From the NCBI RefSeq assembly GCF_015291725.1, contig NZ_CP030038.1, positions 1,105,001 to 1,169,000 of the forward strand: DNA of 64,000 nt. Direction: 5' to 3'. Under the pieces are notes generated by a model, which had not been told where the DNA came from, made no database searches, and saw nothing but the letters and a program-made list of their open reading frames with translations. The number at the start of each line of letters is the position of its first letter. Within the stretch, counting starts at the first letter, position 1. The position numbers and the translations under genes are program-made. This document shows positions 1-8,646 of this stretch, in pieces. The DNA comes from Bradyrhizobium sp. CCBAU 51765 (GTDB lineage: Bacteria > Pseudomonadota > Alphaproteobacteria > Rhizobiales > Xanthobacteraceae).

Positions 1-10
1 GGCAGGCCGG

Positions 11-1324
11 TCAATGGTGCGCTGCGAACGCGGCTTCCATGGCCTTGCGCGTCTTCACCGTTTCGTTGCCCGCATCGAATTCGATATCGCTCCAGCGCAC
101 CACCGCGCCATGGGCGACGTCATGTTTCAGCTTCACGCGATGTGCCAGTCCGATGGGCAGGGCGCCGGTCCTCAGGCTCGCAGCCGCCGGTAACAGCTTG
201 CCCCACACCGTATAGCCCCCCTCGCCGTCGAGCATCTCGCCGGCGCGCAGATTGCGCTTGGCCACCGCTGCGACGTCGCCGCGGAAGCCGATGGCCTGCC
301 CGGTCGGTTCGCCCCGCAGCGCGGCCGACAGCACCGAGATGTTCAGCTCGAGCCCGATCAGATGATAGGGCTTGTACATCGCGGCGAAGCGTCCGCTGGC
401 GTCGGTCTTCAGGCCATATTGCCTGAAGCAGTCGGCGGCATAGTCGTTCGGCGCCTCCAGCACTACATAGACGCCCCAGCGCAGATCGCGAAACACCGGC
501 CGGCCGTCGCGCTCGAGCGAGGAGACGACCTCGACGACGCCGGACCGTTCCAGCACGCCGCCGCGCGAGCGCGGCCGCATGATGTGCGGCAGGTCATCGA
601 CGCCGCAGGGCGGAAACAGCAGGCCGTCCGTGGGCACGTCGAGGCCGCAGGCGTTCGCAATCGCGGCCATCTCGATCGCCGATTTGGTGCCGTCGAGAAA
701 GGAATTGAACATCTGTGGATTCATGCCGGCCGATTGCGCCTCGCCCGCAGTCAGGCCGTAATGCTGCCAGACGCCGTCGGGCGTCACGTCGTGATAGGCC
801 GGCAGATATTTCGTGCCTTTGCCGGCAGCGACGACGCGGAAGCCGGTGGCCCGCGCCCAATCCACCATCTCCGCGGTCAGCGCCGGCTGGTCGCCATAGG
901 CGAGCGAATAGACCACGCCGGCCTTGCGCGCTTCCTCGGCGAGCAGGGGGCCTGCCAGCACATCGGCCTCGACATTCACCATCACGATATGCTTGCCGGC
1001 CGCGATCGCGGCGCGCGCATGCTTGATGCCGACCGCAGGATTGCCGGTCGCCTCCACCACCACGTCCATCGCGCCGCCGGCAATGGCGCGTGCGCCGTCA
1101 TCGGTGAACATGGTTGCGGCGATCCGCTCGGCGCTCCAGCCGACGGTGCGGCAGGCCTCACGCGCGCGATCGCGGTCGATGTCGACGATGATGGGCACCT
1201 CCAGCCCAGGCGTGTGCGGTACCTGCGCCAAGAACATCGAGCCGAATTTGCCGGCGCCGATCAATGCGACACGGACCGGCTTGCCGGCGGAGGAACGGGC
1301 CTGGAGGAGGCGGAAGAGGTTCAT
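11..1324 (-). CDS. NAD(P)-dependent oxidoreductase with C-terminal SAF domain (homoserine dehydrogenase-like)
   Basis: A 437-residue cytosolic enzyme. The N-terminus carries a Rossmann fold (VALIGAGKFG, about residues 19-28). A middle dehydrogenase-like region follows, and the last 80 or so residues look like an SAF domain. This is the COG4091-type layout of predicted homoserine dehydrogenases, whose substrates are mostly unproven. I start at the internal Met at 1324 (MNLFRLLQ), just before the nucleotide-binding domain; an in-frame start at 1363 would add 13 residues without family character. It lies downstream of a PhyH dioxygenase and a GntR regulator on the same strand, so a small catabolic operon is inferred. 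A palindromic repeat separates it from the dioxygenase. The substrate cannot be named. Confidence 0.8.
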   Translation of the reverse strand: MNLFRLLQARSSAGKPVRVALIGAGKFGSMFLAQVPHTPGLEVPIIVDIDRDRAREACRTVGWSAERIAATMFTDDGARAIAGGAMDVVVEATGNPAVGIKHARAAIAAGKHIVMVNVEADVLAGPLLAEEARKAGVVYSLAYGDQPALTAEMVDWARATGFRVVAAGKGTKYLPAYHDVTPDGVWQHYGLTAGEAQSAGMNPQMFNSFLDGTKSAIEMAAIANACGLDVPTDGLLFPPCGVDDLPHIMRPRSRGGVLERSGVVEVVSSLERDGRPVFRDLRWGVYVVLEAPNDYAADCFRQYGLKTDASGRFAAMYKPYHLIGLELNISVLSAALRGEPTGQAIGFRGDVAAVAKRNLRAGEMLDGEGGYTVWGKLLPAAASLRTGALPIGLAHRVKLKHDVAHGAVVRWSDIEFDAGNETVKTRKAMEAAFAAHH

Positions 1325-1377
1325 GGGAGATTTTTCCAGTGATGCAGCAGTCGTGAGACGCATGTCTCTATCAGATC

Positions 1378-1465
1378 GTCATGGCCGGGCTTGACCCGGC
1401 CATCCACGTCTTCCTGACGGCGATCGCGTCAAGTCGTGGATGCCCGGGTCAAGCCCGGGCATGAC
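1378..1465. repeat. interspersed palindromic repeat, GTCATG(G/C)CC family
   Basis: Inverted-repeat element with ends reading GTCATGGCCGGGC and its near-complement GCCCGGGCATGAC. It fills the gap between the oxidoreductase and dioxygenase genes. Related copies lie at 2334-2417, 42570-42671 and 60727-60835. Transcribed, it would fold into a long hairpin that could attenuate readthrough. Confidence 0.85.
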
Positions 1466-1492
1466 GACTGAGGATGTGGCACGAGGCCTGTT

Positions 1493-2293
1493 CTACTCCG
1501 CCGCCTGCCGCGGCGCACGAGCGAGCCGCAGCAGTGCGTCGTCGTCCACGGTCTTGATCGGCGTGAAGTCGCGATGCGCGATGTAGTCCGGCCGGGTCGG
1601 TGTGCGGATGTAGTTCGAGACCGCGTTCAGCGTCAGGTACACGATCTTGCGCGGGTAGGGCGTGATGTTGCCGGCAGATCCATGCACGAGGTTGCCGTGG
1701 AACATCAGCATGCCGCCGGGCTTGCCCGTGGGCGCCACGATGCCGCCCTGCTTGACGAGGCGCGTCACGGTGTCCTCGTCCAGCGTCCACAGCGGATAGG
1801 AGGTGGTGGCGAGGTCATGCGAGGCCTCCAGGTCGCCGGCATTCTGGCTGCGCGGCACCAGCATCAGGGGGCCGTTGATCGGCATCACCTCGTCGAGGAA
1901 GATCGCGATGTTCATCGCGCGCGGCTCCGGCATGCCGTCGTCCCGCTTCCAGGTGCCATAGTCCTGGTGCCACTGCCAGACGTCGCCCGTGAAGGCCGAT
2001 TTCGCATTGATCTTGAACTGGTGCATGTAGACGGGCTCGCCGAACAGCTGCTCGACCGGCTCGATCATGCGCGGATGGGCGCCGAGGAGTCCGAAGGCCT
2101 CGTTGTAGAGGTGTGCGGCAAAGGCCGTGCGCGGCGCGCCGCTCTTCTCGCGCCAGACCTCCGGCCGGTTGGCGTCGTAGATGCCGACCGCCTCGCGCGC
2201 GAGCAGATCGACCTCCTCCTGGGCGAACAACTCGGGCAAAAACAGCCAGCCCTCGCGGTGGAAGAACTCCAATTGCTCCTGAGACAGTTTCAT
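1493..2293 (-). CDS. phytanoyl-CoA dioxygenase (PhyH) family protein
   Basis: A 266-residue Fe(II)/2-oxoglutarate-dependent dioxygenase of the PhyH/ectoine-hydroxylase superfamily. The iron-binding HxD motif is visible in WHQDYGTW (about residues 108-115), and the distal His is in FHGNLVHGSAGN (about 198-209). The start at 2293 has a strong Shine-Dalgarno sequence (AAGGAGG) about 8 nt upstream. The gene follows a GntR regulator on the same strand and precedes an SAF-domain dehydrogenase, so the three probably share one pathway, hydroxylating and then oxidising an unknown small molecule. The family is substrate-diverse and nothing here fixes the substrate. Confidence 0.85.
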   Translation of the reverse strand: MKLSQEQLEFFHREGWLFLPELFAQEEVDLLAREAVGIYDANRPEVWREKSGAPRTAFAAHLYNEAFGLLGAHPRMIEPVEQLFGEPVYMHQFKINAKSAFTGDVWQWHQDYGTWKRDDGMPEPRAMNIAIFLDEVMPINGPLMLVPRSQNAGDLEASHDLATTSYPLWTLDEDTVTRLVKQGGIVAPTGKPGGMLMFHGNLVHGSAGNITPYPRKIVYLTLNAVSNYIRTPTRPDYIAHRDFTPIKTVDDDALLRLARAPRQAAE

Positions 2294-2333
2294 GGGTCGT
2301 CCTCCTTATGTTTGCTTGTTCGTTTTCTCTCTC

Positions 2334-2417
2334 GTCATGCCCGGGCTTGTCCCGGGCATCCACGTTCTTTGGACCGGGCGGAAAGGCGTGGATGGCCGGG
2401 ACAAGCCCGGTCATGAC
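2334..2417. repeat. interspersed palindromic repeat, GTCATGCCCGGGC family
   Basis: Second copy of the element at 1378-1465. Its arms read GTCATGCCCGGGCTTG and CAAGCCCGGTCATGAC and surround a short variable centre. It lies between the GntR gene and the dioxygenase gene, so one copy follows each of the first two genes of this cluster. Confidence 0.85.
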
Positions 2418-2428
2418 GGCGTTTGCGA

Positions 2429-3106
2429 TTACGCCGCCGCCTCGTCCGTCGCCCTCAATCTCTCCTCGGTCATCCGTCCTGCCGTCTGCGCATGCACCAG
2501 CGCCGCACGCTCAGCTCCGTTCGCGTCGCCAGCAAGAATGCGTGCGGCGATGTCGGCATGTTCGGCCCAGGCGCTGTCGCGATAATCGAGCTCGGACAGC
2601 ACCGTCGCCATCGAGCGCCGCATATGCGGCCATTGCGGTGCGATCGTTTGCTCGATCACGGGATTGCCGGCGAGCTGATAGATCGCGCGGTGGAAGTCGA
2701 CATCGAGCGCGATGAGCTCGGCCAGCGTCGTGTTGCGGTCGCTGCGGCGTCCGACGGCAAGCGCCGCGTCGAGCCGTGCACGTCCGGCCGCGTCAGTGCC
2801 TGCGCGCGCCGCGGCAAGTCGGGCCGCCAGCGCGTCGATGGCGCCGCGTACCTCGTAGAGCTGGCGGATGCGCGCGGGGTCGAGCTGGGTGACTTCAAAT
2901 CCCCGGCGGCCGCTTTCGGCGACCAGGCCCTGGCGGTGCAACAGATGCAGTGCATGCGAGACCGGCTGGCGCGATACGCCGAGCCTGTCGGCCAGCTCGT
3001 TCTGACGGATGCGCTGGCCGGGACGCAGCGTGCGGTCAGAGATCGCTTCCAGGATCCGCGCATAGACCTGGTCGATCAGGTTCGGGAGCGGGTCGAGAGG
3101 GATCAC
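2429..3106 (-). CDS. GntR family transcriptional regulator (FadR/FCD subfamily)
   Basis: A 225-residue regulator with an N-terminal winged helix-turn-helix (about residues 10-75, containing RQNELADRLGVSRQPVSHAL) and an all-helical C-terminal FCD ligand-binding domain with Asp and His residues positioned for metal and ligand binding. The start codon is GTG at 3106, preceded by GAGGAG. A 16-bp perfect palindrome lies 21 bp upstream of the start, so autoregulation and control of the downstream dioxygenase and dehydrogenase genes are likely. FCD regulators typically respond to carboxylic acids of the pathway they control; the ligand here is unknown. Confidence 0.88.
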   Translation of the reverse strand: MIPLDPLPNLIDQVYARILEAISDRTLRPGQRIRQNELADRLGVSRQPVSHALHLLHRQGLVAESGRRGFEVTQLDPARIRQLYEVRGAIDALAARLAAARAGTDAAGRARLDAALAVGRRSDRNTTLAELIALDVDFHRAIYQLAGNPVIEQTIAPQWPHMRRSMATVLSELDYRDSAWAEHADIAARILAGDANGAERAALVHAQTAGRMTEERLRATDEAAA

Positions 3107-3120
3107 GCCGGCGGCTCCTC

Positions 3121-3143
3121 ATACGGAATACGGAATTCCGTAT
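3121..3143. promoter_or_regulatory. GntR operator: 16-bp perfect palindrome plus an extra half-site
   Basis: Positions 3128-3143 read ATACGGAATTCCGTAT, a perfect palindrome. A third copy of the half-site, ATACGGAA, lies directly upstream at 3121-3128. The site sits just 5' of the GntR start codon at 3106. This is the expected place for an autoregulatory FCD-type GntR operator; binding is inferred. Confidence 0.75.
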
Positions 3144-3293
3144 CGGAAGGTATGCCGGGACGGTTGGGGCGTCAAGGCGAACCTTAGAGGTCCCGCTCAA
3201 GCGGCCTTTCTGCCCCCGTTAAGCCGTTGATATCACTAGGTCCGTCTACTGTGCATGGGGTTGTTTTCGAAGTTTGGAGGCGGGCAGCCACCC

Positions 3294-4106
3294 CTACTCC
3301 GCTAGGAACCTGTTCACGACATCACCGAACTCGAGCGGCGCCTGCTCGAACATCCAGTGGCCGGCGTTGGCGATCACCGCCGTCTCGGCGCCCGCGATGT
3401 GCTCGGCCAGCACACGCCACATCACCGACAGGCTGCCGGTGGTGGCGCCGCCGCCGATCAGCAGCGTCGGCGTCCTGATCGCCTGCGCATCGCTGAGCGT
3501 GTACGGCCGGCGCTGCTCGTTGATCTGGCCGAGGAAGGTCAGCGCGTTGTCGCGCAGCTGCTGCTTGGCCGCGGCGGGCACGCGCCGCCAGGAGCCGTCG
3601 CCCTCGATGCCTTCGTAGAAATTCTGCAGCGCGCCCTCGATATCGCCGGCGCGGATCATCTCGACCGATCGCACGGTGCGGGCCGCCAGCGGCGGATGCG
3701 CGGGCGTGCCTTCCGGCACCGGAAGGGATGCGTCGAGATCGCCGCCGGGCTCGGCCAGCACCAGCTTGCGCAACAGATCAGGCCTCGCCTGCGCGACGCG
3801 AAAGGCGATATGCCCGCCGCGCGAATGGCCCATGAGATCGACCGGCGCAGGCTCAACCTGCTCGATGAAGGCGATCACGTCGGCAACATGCTGCGCCATC
3901 TTGTAGTCGTCGCCGACCGCATCCCAATGCTCGGGGAAGAAATGCCGCAGGCTCACCGAGATCACGCGATGATTCTTCGACAGCGGGCCGAGCACCGGAT
4001 ACCAGGTGCGGAAATCCCCGAGCGTGCCGTGCACGCAGACCAGCGGACGGCCGCTTCCGACTTCCAGATAGGCCATGTCGTAGCCGTTGACGCGAATTGT
4101 CTGCAT
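3294..4106 (-). CDS. alpha/beta hydrolase (second of a tandem pair)
   Basis: A 270-residue alpha/beta-hydrolase with the nucleophile elbow GHSRGGHIAF (Ser about residue 94), an oxyanion-side CVHGTLGDF motif near residue 25, and a C-terminal GHWMFEQAP holding the likely catalytic His. It starts 3 nt after the stop of the upstream paralogue at 4110, so the two are co-transcribed and probably translationally coupled. They share most motifs throughout and are a tandem duplication. The substrate is unknown: an ester, enol-lactone or epoxide are all possible for this fold. Confidence 0.85.
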   Translation of the reverse strand: MQTIRVNGYDMAYLEVGSGRPLVCVHGTLGDFRTWYPVLGPLSKNHRVISVSLRHFFPEHWDAVGDDYKMAQHVADVIAFIEQVEPAPVDLMGHSRGGHIAFRVAQARPDLLRKLVLAEPGGDLDASLPVPEGTPAHPPLAARTVRSVEMIRAGDIEGALQNFYEGIEGDGSWRRVPAAAKQQLRDNALTFLGQINEQRRPYTLSDAQAIRTPTLLIGGGATTGSLSVMWRVLAEHIAGAETAVIANAGHWMFEQAPLEFGDVVNRFLAE

Positions 4107-4109
4107 TGG

Positions 4110-4928
4110 TCAGCTCGCCAGGAAATCCAGCACCACTTCGGAATATTTCTGCGGCGCCTGCTCGAACATCGGATGCGTCGCGTTCGGGATGATCGCCGTC
4201 TTCGAATAAGGCACATGCGCGGCCAGCGCGTGCAGCACCTTCGGCAGCAGGCCCTTGGTCCGCGCCCCCAGGATGAACAGGGTCGGCATCTTGATGGACT
4301 CCGCATCCGCCTTCGAGAACGGCGGGCGGTTGTCGCGAACCTGGCCGATCAGCGTCATGGCGTTGTCGCGCAGATTCTGCTTCACCATCGCCGGCAGTCG
4401 CGGCCAGGTGCCGGGCCCCTCCAGCGTGTCGACGAAGACGGCGAGGCCGCCATCGACATCGCCGGCTGCGATCTTCTCGGCCGAGGCGGTGAAGCGCGCC
4501 AGCAGCGGCGAGGGGCCGCCGACGTAATCCGGATCAAGGCTCGCATCGAGCTCGCCGCCGGGCTCGGCCAGGATCAGCCGCCGGAGCAGGTCCGGCCGCC
4601 GCTGCGCCACGCGGAAGCAGATGTGCCCGCCGCGGGAATGGCCCATCAGATCGACCGGTCCGAGATCGAGCTCGTCGATGAAAGCGATGACGTCGTCGAC
4701 ATGCTGGGCGATCGAATAGGTGTCACCAAGGCCGTCCCAGCGCTCGGGGAAGAAGTGCCGCAGGCTGACGGCGATCACCCGATGTCGCTGCGTCAACGGC
4801 CCGAGCACGCAGCCCCAGACGCGGAAGTCGTTGAGCGAGCCGTGCACGCAGACCAGCGGCGGACGGCCTCTGTCTTCGCCCACGTCGAGATAGGGCATGT
4901 CGTATCCGTTGACGTGGAGGCTTTGCAT
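4110..4928 (-). CDS. alpha/beta hydrolase (first of a tandem pair)
   Basis: A 272-residue alpha/beta-hydrolase with nucleophile elbow GHSRGGHICF, CVHGSLNDF near the N-terminus and a C-terminal THPMFEQAP segment containing the likely catalytic His. It is collinear with the next gene downstream and clearly paralogous: both begin with M-Q-(T/S)-x-x-VNGYDM, and both have RHFFPE(H/R)WD. It is transcribed away from the divergent DNA alkyltransferase gene. It has no signal peptide, so it should be cytosolic. Confidence 0.85.
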   Translation of the reverse strand: MQSLHVNGYDMPYLDVGEDRGRPPLVCVHGSLNDFRVWGCVLGPLTQRHRVIAVSLRHFFPERWDGLGDTYSIAQHVDDVIAFIDELDLGPVDLMGHSRGGHICFRVAQRRPDLLRRLILAEPGGELDASLDPDYVGGPSPLLARFTASAEKIAAGDVDGGLAVFVDTLEGPGTWPRLPAMVKQNLRDNAMTLIGQVRDNRPPFSKADAESIKMPTLFILGARTKGLLPKVLHALAAHVPYSKTAIIPNATHPMFEQAPQKYSEVVLDFLAS

Positions 4929-5063
4929 TCAGGGCTCGCGAGGGGTTGGAACTCCTGTGCAAGATTCCCGGAAACCGGGTGGATCGCAACTATTTCCAAG
5001 CCTAGATTCGGGCCGAGATCACATTGGGGGCATGCGGCAAGGAACGCAGCCAGGAACCAAGCC

Positions 5064-5606
5064 ATGACCGACCAGCATTTCGCCCTGTTCGACACCCGGA
5101 TCGGCCTCTGCGCCATCGCCTGGGGCCCGCGCGGCATCAACGGCACGCAATTGCCGATGGGCGGCGAGCAGAAGATCCGCACCCGCATCAGCCAGCGTCA
5201 TCCTGAAGCGACCGAGGCCGAGCCGACCGCCGAGGTGCAGCAGGCGATCGACCGCATCACGAAACTGCTCGCGGGCGAGCCGGATGACCTCACCGACATC
5301 CCGCTCGATCTCGACGGCGTTCCCGACTTCAACCGCGGCGTCTACGACATCGCCCGCACCATTCCGCCCGGCAAGACGATCACCTATGGCGACATCGCCA
5401 AGCAGCTCGGCGGCGTCCAACTGTCGCGCGACGTCGGCCAGGCGCTTGGCCGCAATCCGTGCCCCATTGTCGTACCCTGCCATCGCGTGCTGGCGGCCGG
5501 CAACAGGCCCGGCGGCTTCTCGGCCAATGGCGGCGTGGTGACGAAGCTGAAGATGCTCGAGATCGAAGGCGCGCTGGTGAACCACACGCCGAGTTTGTTC
5601 GATTGA
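5064..5606 (+). CDS. ogt: methylated-DNA-[protein]-cysteine S-methyltransferase
   Basis: A 180-residue O6-alkylguanine-DNA alkyltransferase that repairs alkylated guanine by transferring the alkyl group to its own cysteine. The signature PCHRV is present with the acceptor Cys at about residue 139, preceded by the DNA-binding helix region (ITYGDIAKQLG). The start at 5064 (MTDQHFALFD) gives the usual single-domain length. The frame is open far upstream, but that extension is antisense to the hydrolase genes. The gene stands alone and is followed by a palindromic repeat. Confidence 0.9.
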   Translation: MTDQHFALFDTRIGLCAIAWGPRGINGTQLPMGGEQKIRTRISQRHPEATEAEPTAEVQQAIDRITKLLAGEPDDLTDIPLDLDGVPDFNRGVYDIARTIPPGKTITYGDIAKQLGGVQLSRDVGQALGRNPCPIVVPCHRVLAAGNRPGGFSANGGVVTKLKMLEIEGALVNHTPSLFD

Positions 5607-5625
5607 GGTGGTCTGCGCGAGCGTT

Positions 5626-5714
5626 GTAGGGTGGGCAAAGCGAAGCGTGCCCACCAACAGATCGTAGTCTGAACAGGTGGTGGGCACGGCGCTTCGCGCC
5701 TTTGCCCACCCTAC
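5626..5714. repeat. interspersed palindromic repeat, GTAGGGTGGGCAAAG family
   Basis: Inverted-repeat element starting GTAGGGTGGGCAAAGCG and ending with TTTGCCCACCCTAC. It has an internal GCGTGCCCACC/GGTGGGCACGGCGC arm. It lies between two convergent genes. Further copies are at 15699-15785, 17080-17175 and 41261-41363. Confidence 0.88.
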
Positions 5715-5725
5715 GAGATTGCGCC

Positions 5726-7270
5726 CTAAATCTTCGTCGCCGTCTTCGGCCAATATTTGTCGCGCAGATGCCGCTTCACCAGCTTGCCCGTGGGCGTGCG
5801 CGGCAGCTCGGCTTCGAAGTCGATCGAGCGGGGGCACTTGATGGCGGAGAGGCGGGTCTTGCAGTAGGCGATCAGATCGGCCTCCAGCGCCTTGCCGGCG
5901 CGGCTCATGTCGTGCGGCTGGACCACCGCCTTGACCTCTTCGCCCATCTCTTCGTTCGGCACGCCGAACACAGCGACGTCGGCGACCTCAGGATGCGTGA
6001 TCAGCACGTCCTCGGTCTCCTGCGGGTAGATGTTCACCCCGCCCGAGATGATCATGTAGGACTTGCGGTCGGTGAGATAGAGGAAGCCGTCCTTGTCGAG
6101 ATAGCCGACATCGCCGAGCGTCGACCAGCCCTTGGCGTTGTAGGCCTTCTTCGTCTTCTCGGGGTCGTTGTGATAGGTGAAGGCGGGCGCGTCGGCGAAA
6201 TAGACCGTGCCGATCTCGCCTGTCGGCTGCTCCTCGTCGTTCTCGTCCAGAATCTTGACCTTGCCGACCACGGCGCGGCCAACGCTACCGCGGTGCTCCA
6301 GCCATTGTTGCGAGTTGCAGACCGTGACGCCGTTGCCTTCCGAGCCCGCGTAGTACTCGATCAGGATCGGTCCCCACCATTCGATCATCCTGGCCTTGAC
6401 GTCGACCGGGCAGGGCGCCGCTGCGTGAATCGCGCCTTTCAGCGTTGAAACATCGTACTTCGTCCGCACCTCGTCCGGCAGCTTCAGCATGCGCACGAAC
6501 ATGGTCGGCACCAGCTGCGACTGCGTCACCTTGTATTTCTCGACCAGCTTCAGGAATTCTTCGGCGTCAAAGTGCTCCATGATGATGGAGGTGCCGCCGA
6601 GCACGATGGCCATCATGTTGAAGCGCAGGGGCGCGGCGTGATAGAGCGGCGCCGGCGAGAGATAGGTGCTATCCGCGTTCATTCTGCACATATCGGCGCA
6701 GAGCACGCGCAAGAGGGCGTTCGGCACGTCGATCCTGTTACCTTCGAAGGCCTTCTTGATGCCCTTGGGTCGCCCGGTGGTTCCCGACGAATACAGCATG
6801 TCGTAGCCGGCGACCTCGTCCGCAATCGGCGTGGTCGGCTGCGCGCCTGCTTCCTTGTCGTAGGAACGGAAGCCGGGCAGCGGCTCGTCCATCATGTAGA
6901 AGACGGGCTCGCCTGCCGTGCCCTTGATCAGGCCCCTGATCTGGTCGGCGCATTTCGGCGTGGTGATGACGATCTTGGCGCCGCAATCCTTGATGATGTA
7001 GTCGATCTCGTCCTGCTTCAGATAGCGGCTGATGGCTGTGTAGTAGAGCCCGCTGCGCTGTGCCGCCCAGCAGATCTCCATGAAGGCGAGCCGGTTCTCC
7101 ATCAGAAGTGCGATGTGGTCGCCGGCCTTCAACCCGAGCGATCGGAAGAGATGTGCGCCCTGGTTCGAGAGCTCGTCGAGCTCGCGATAGGTGATCGCCT
7201 TGCCGGTACCGGCCATCTGGTAGGCGACCTTGTTCGGCGTGGTGCGGGCGTGGATGGAGGGGTGGGTCAT
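5726..7270 (-). CDS. acyl-CoA synthetase (AMP-forming)
   Basis: A 514-residue ANL-superfamily adenylating enzyme that activates a carboxylic acid as acyl-AMP and transfers it to CoA. The P-loop SSGTTGRPKG is near residue 165, YYAGSEGNG provides the A5 motif, the hinge region is LTDRKSYMIISGGVNIYP, and the C-terminal PTGKLVKR holds the catalytic Lys. GAGGAAA precedes the ATG at 7270. A repeat and a thiolase gene lie upstream on the same strand. Its place in the acyl-CoA cluster suggests it primes a carboxylic acid for beta-oxidation; chain type is unknown. Confidence 0.88.
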   Translation of the reverse strand: MTHPSIHARTTPNKVAYQMAGTGKAITYRELDELSNQGAHLFRSLGLKAGDHIALLMENRLAFMEICWAAQRSGLYYTAISRYLKQDEIDYIIKDCGAKIVITTPKCADQIRGLIKGTAGEPVFYMMDEPLPGFRSYDKEAGAQPTTPIADEVAGYDMLYSSGTTGRPKGIKKAFEGNRIDVPNALLRVLCADMCRMNADSTYLSPAPLYHAAPLRFNMMAIVLGGTSIIMEHFDAEEFLKLVEKYKVTQSQLVPTMFVRMLKLPDEVRTKYDVSTLKGAIHAAAPCPVDVKARMIEWWGPILIEYYAGSEGNGVTVCNSQQWLEHRGSVGRAVVGKVKILDENDEEQPTGEIGTVYFADAPAFTYHNDPEKTKKAYNAKGWSTLGDVGYLDKDGFLYLTDRKSYMIISGGVNIYPQETEDVLITHPEVADVAVFGVPNEEMGEEVKAVVQPHDMSRAGKALEADLIAYCKTRLSAIKCPRSIDFEAELPRTPTGKLVKRHLRDKYWPKTATKI

Positions 7271-7286
7271 GGCGTTTCCTCAAAAC

Positions 7287-7377
7287 GCGAATGGCGAGTA
7301 GCGAGTGGCGAATAGGGAAGAAGGGCAAACCGCCCTTCGCCTACTCACCATTCGCTACTCGCCATTCACTACTCGCT
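7287..7377. repeat. inverted repeat built of GCGAATGGCGAGTAGCGA units
   Basis: The left arm contains GCGAATGGCGAGTAGCGA and the right arm its approximate complement, with GGCGAGTAGCGAATGG-type permutations. At the centre is a hairpin AAGGGC-aaacc-GCCCTT at 7321-7337. It lies between the thiolase and CoA-ligase genes. No other copy of this type was seen in the window. Confidence 0.75.
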
Positions 7378-7387
7378 TTTGTTCTTC

Positions 7388-8560
7388 TTACAGCCGTTCC
7401 ACGATTGTCACGTTCGCCATGCCGCCGCCTTCGCACATGGTCTGCAGGCCATAGCGCTTGCCGCGCTGGTGCAGGGCGTGAACCAGCGTCGTCATCAGCT
7501 TGGTGCCGGAGCCGCCGAGGGGGTGGCCGAGCGCGATGGCGCCGCCGTTGACGTTGAGCCGCTCCGGGTCGGCGCCAGTGGTCTTCAGCCAGGCGGTCGG
7601 CACCGAGGCGAAGGCTTCGTTGACCTCGAACAGGTCGATGTCGCCGATCTTCATGCCGGCCTTCTCCAGCGCTTTCTTGGTGGCGTGCAGCGGCGCGTCC
7701 AGCATGATGACGGGATCGCCGCCCGTCATGGTCATGTGGTGGACGCGCGCGAGCGGCTTGACGCCGAGTTGCTTCAGGCCCTTTTCGTTCACCACCATCA
7801 CGCCGGAAGCGCCGTCGCAGATCTGGCTGGCGCTGGCGGCGGAGAGCCTGCCGTTCTCGGCGATCAGCTTGACCCCCTTGATGCCGTCGAGGCTGACGTC
7901 GAAGCGGATGCCTTCGTCGATGTGGTGGGTGTCCTTGCTGCCGTCGGCACGGGTGATCTCGAGCGGCACGATCTCCTTATTGAAGTGACCTCCTTGCGTC
8001 GCCGCGATCGCGCGCTGGTGGCTGTTGTAGGAGTACTCGTCGAGCTCATCCTTGGAGAGGCCGTACTTCTCCGCCATCATCTCCGCGCCGGTGAACTGGC
8101 TGAACACGATGTTCGGATACTTCTTCTCGATGCCCGGGCTCTTGTAGTTGCCAAATCCGTTCTTGGCCGGAAGCTGCGAGGACAGGCCCATCGGCACCCG
8201 GGTCATCGATTCCACACCGGCCGCGATCACGACGTCCATCGCGCCCGACATCACAGCTTGCGCGGCGAAGTGCAGCGCCTGCTGCGAGGAGCCGCACTGG
8301 CGGTCGATCGAGGTGCCCGGCACGCTCTCCGGCAGCTTCGAGGCCATGATCGCGTTGCGCGCGACGTTGTTGGACTGCTCGCCGACCTGCATCACGCAGC
8401 CCATGATCACGTCCTCGACCAGCGCGGGATCGGCCTTGGTGCGGTCGACCAGCTCGTCCAGCACCTTGGCGGCGAGATCGGCCGGATGCCAGCCGGCGAG
8501 GCGGCCCCCCTTGCGCCCGCCCGCGGTGCGCGCAGCGGCGACGATATAAGCCTCGGCCAT
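7388..8560 (-). CDS. acetyl-CoA C-acyltransferase (thiolase)
   Basis: A 390-residue thiolase of the degradative type, cleaving 3-ketoacyl-CoA with CoA. The acyl-acceptor Cys is in DRQCGSSQQ (about residue 89), the catalytic His in GGAIALGHPLGGSG, and the second Cys in the C-terminal TMCEGGGMAN motif. The start at 8560 has GGAGAGACC 6-7 nt upstream; an earlier in-frame ATG at 8575 lacks such a signal. It is divergent from the TetR-family gene, and a palindromic operator lies between them, so it is probably repressed by that protein. Confidence 0.92.
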   Translation of the reverse strand: MAEAYIVAAARTAGGRKGGRLAGWHPADLAAKVLDELVDRTKADPALVEDVIMGCVMQVGEQSNNVARNAIMASKLPESVPGTSIDRQCGSSQQALHFAAQAVMSGAMDVVIAAGVESMTRVPMGLSSQLPAKNGFGNYKSPGIEKKYPNIVFSQFTGAEMMAEKYGLSKDELDEYSYNSHQRAIAATQGGHFNKEIVPLEITRADGSKDTHHIDEGIRFDVSLDGIKGVKLIAENGRLSAASASQICDGASGVMVVNEKGLKQLGVKPLARVHHMTMTGGDPVIMLDAPLHATKKALEKAGMKIGDIDLFEVNEAFASVPTAWLKTTGADPERLNVNGGAIALGHPLGGSGTKLMTTLVHALHQRGKRYGLQTMCEGGGMANVTIVERL

Positions 8561-8624
8561 TTCGGTCTCTCCCATGATTGTTCTGAATTGGGTTGTCGGG
8601 GCGGATTTAAGGGGTGGACTATCG

Positions 8625-8646
8625 TTTAGTCAATCGATCAATTAAC
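8625..8646. promoter_or_regulatory. candidate TetR operator (imperfect palindrome)
   Basis: The arms TTTAGTCAATC (8625-8635) and GATCAATTAAC (8636-8646) form an imperfect inverted repeat (7 of 11 positions) centred on ATCGAT. It lies in the AT-richer gap between the divergent thiolase and TetR genes. Position and shape fit a TetR-family operator; binding is inferred. Confidence 0.5.

Noticed and set aside
3357..5606. A 749-codon open frame on the plus strand
   Set aside because: Only the last 180 codons (ogt, from 5064) have family character. The rest is antisense to two alpha/beta hydrolases and is the usual open frame of GC-rich DNA.
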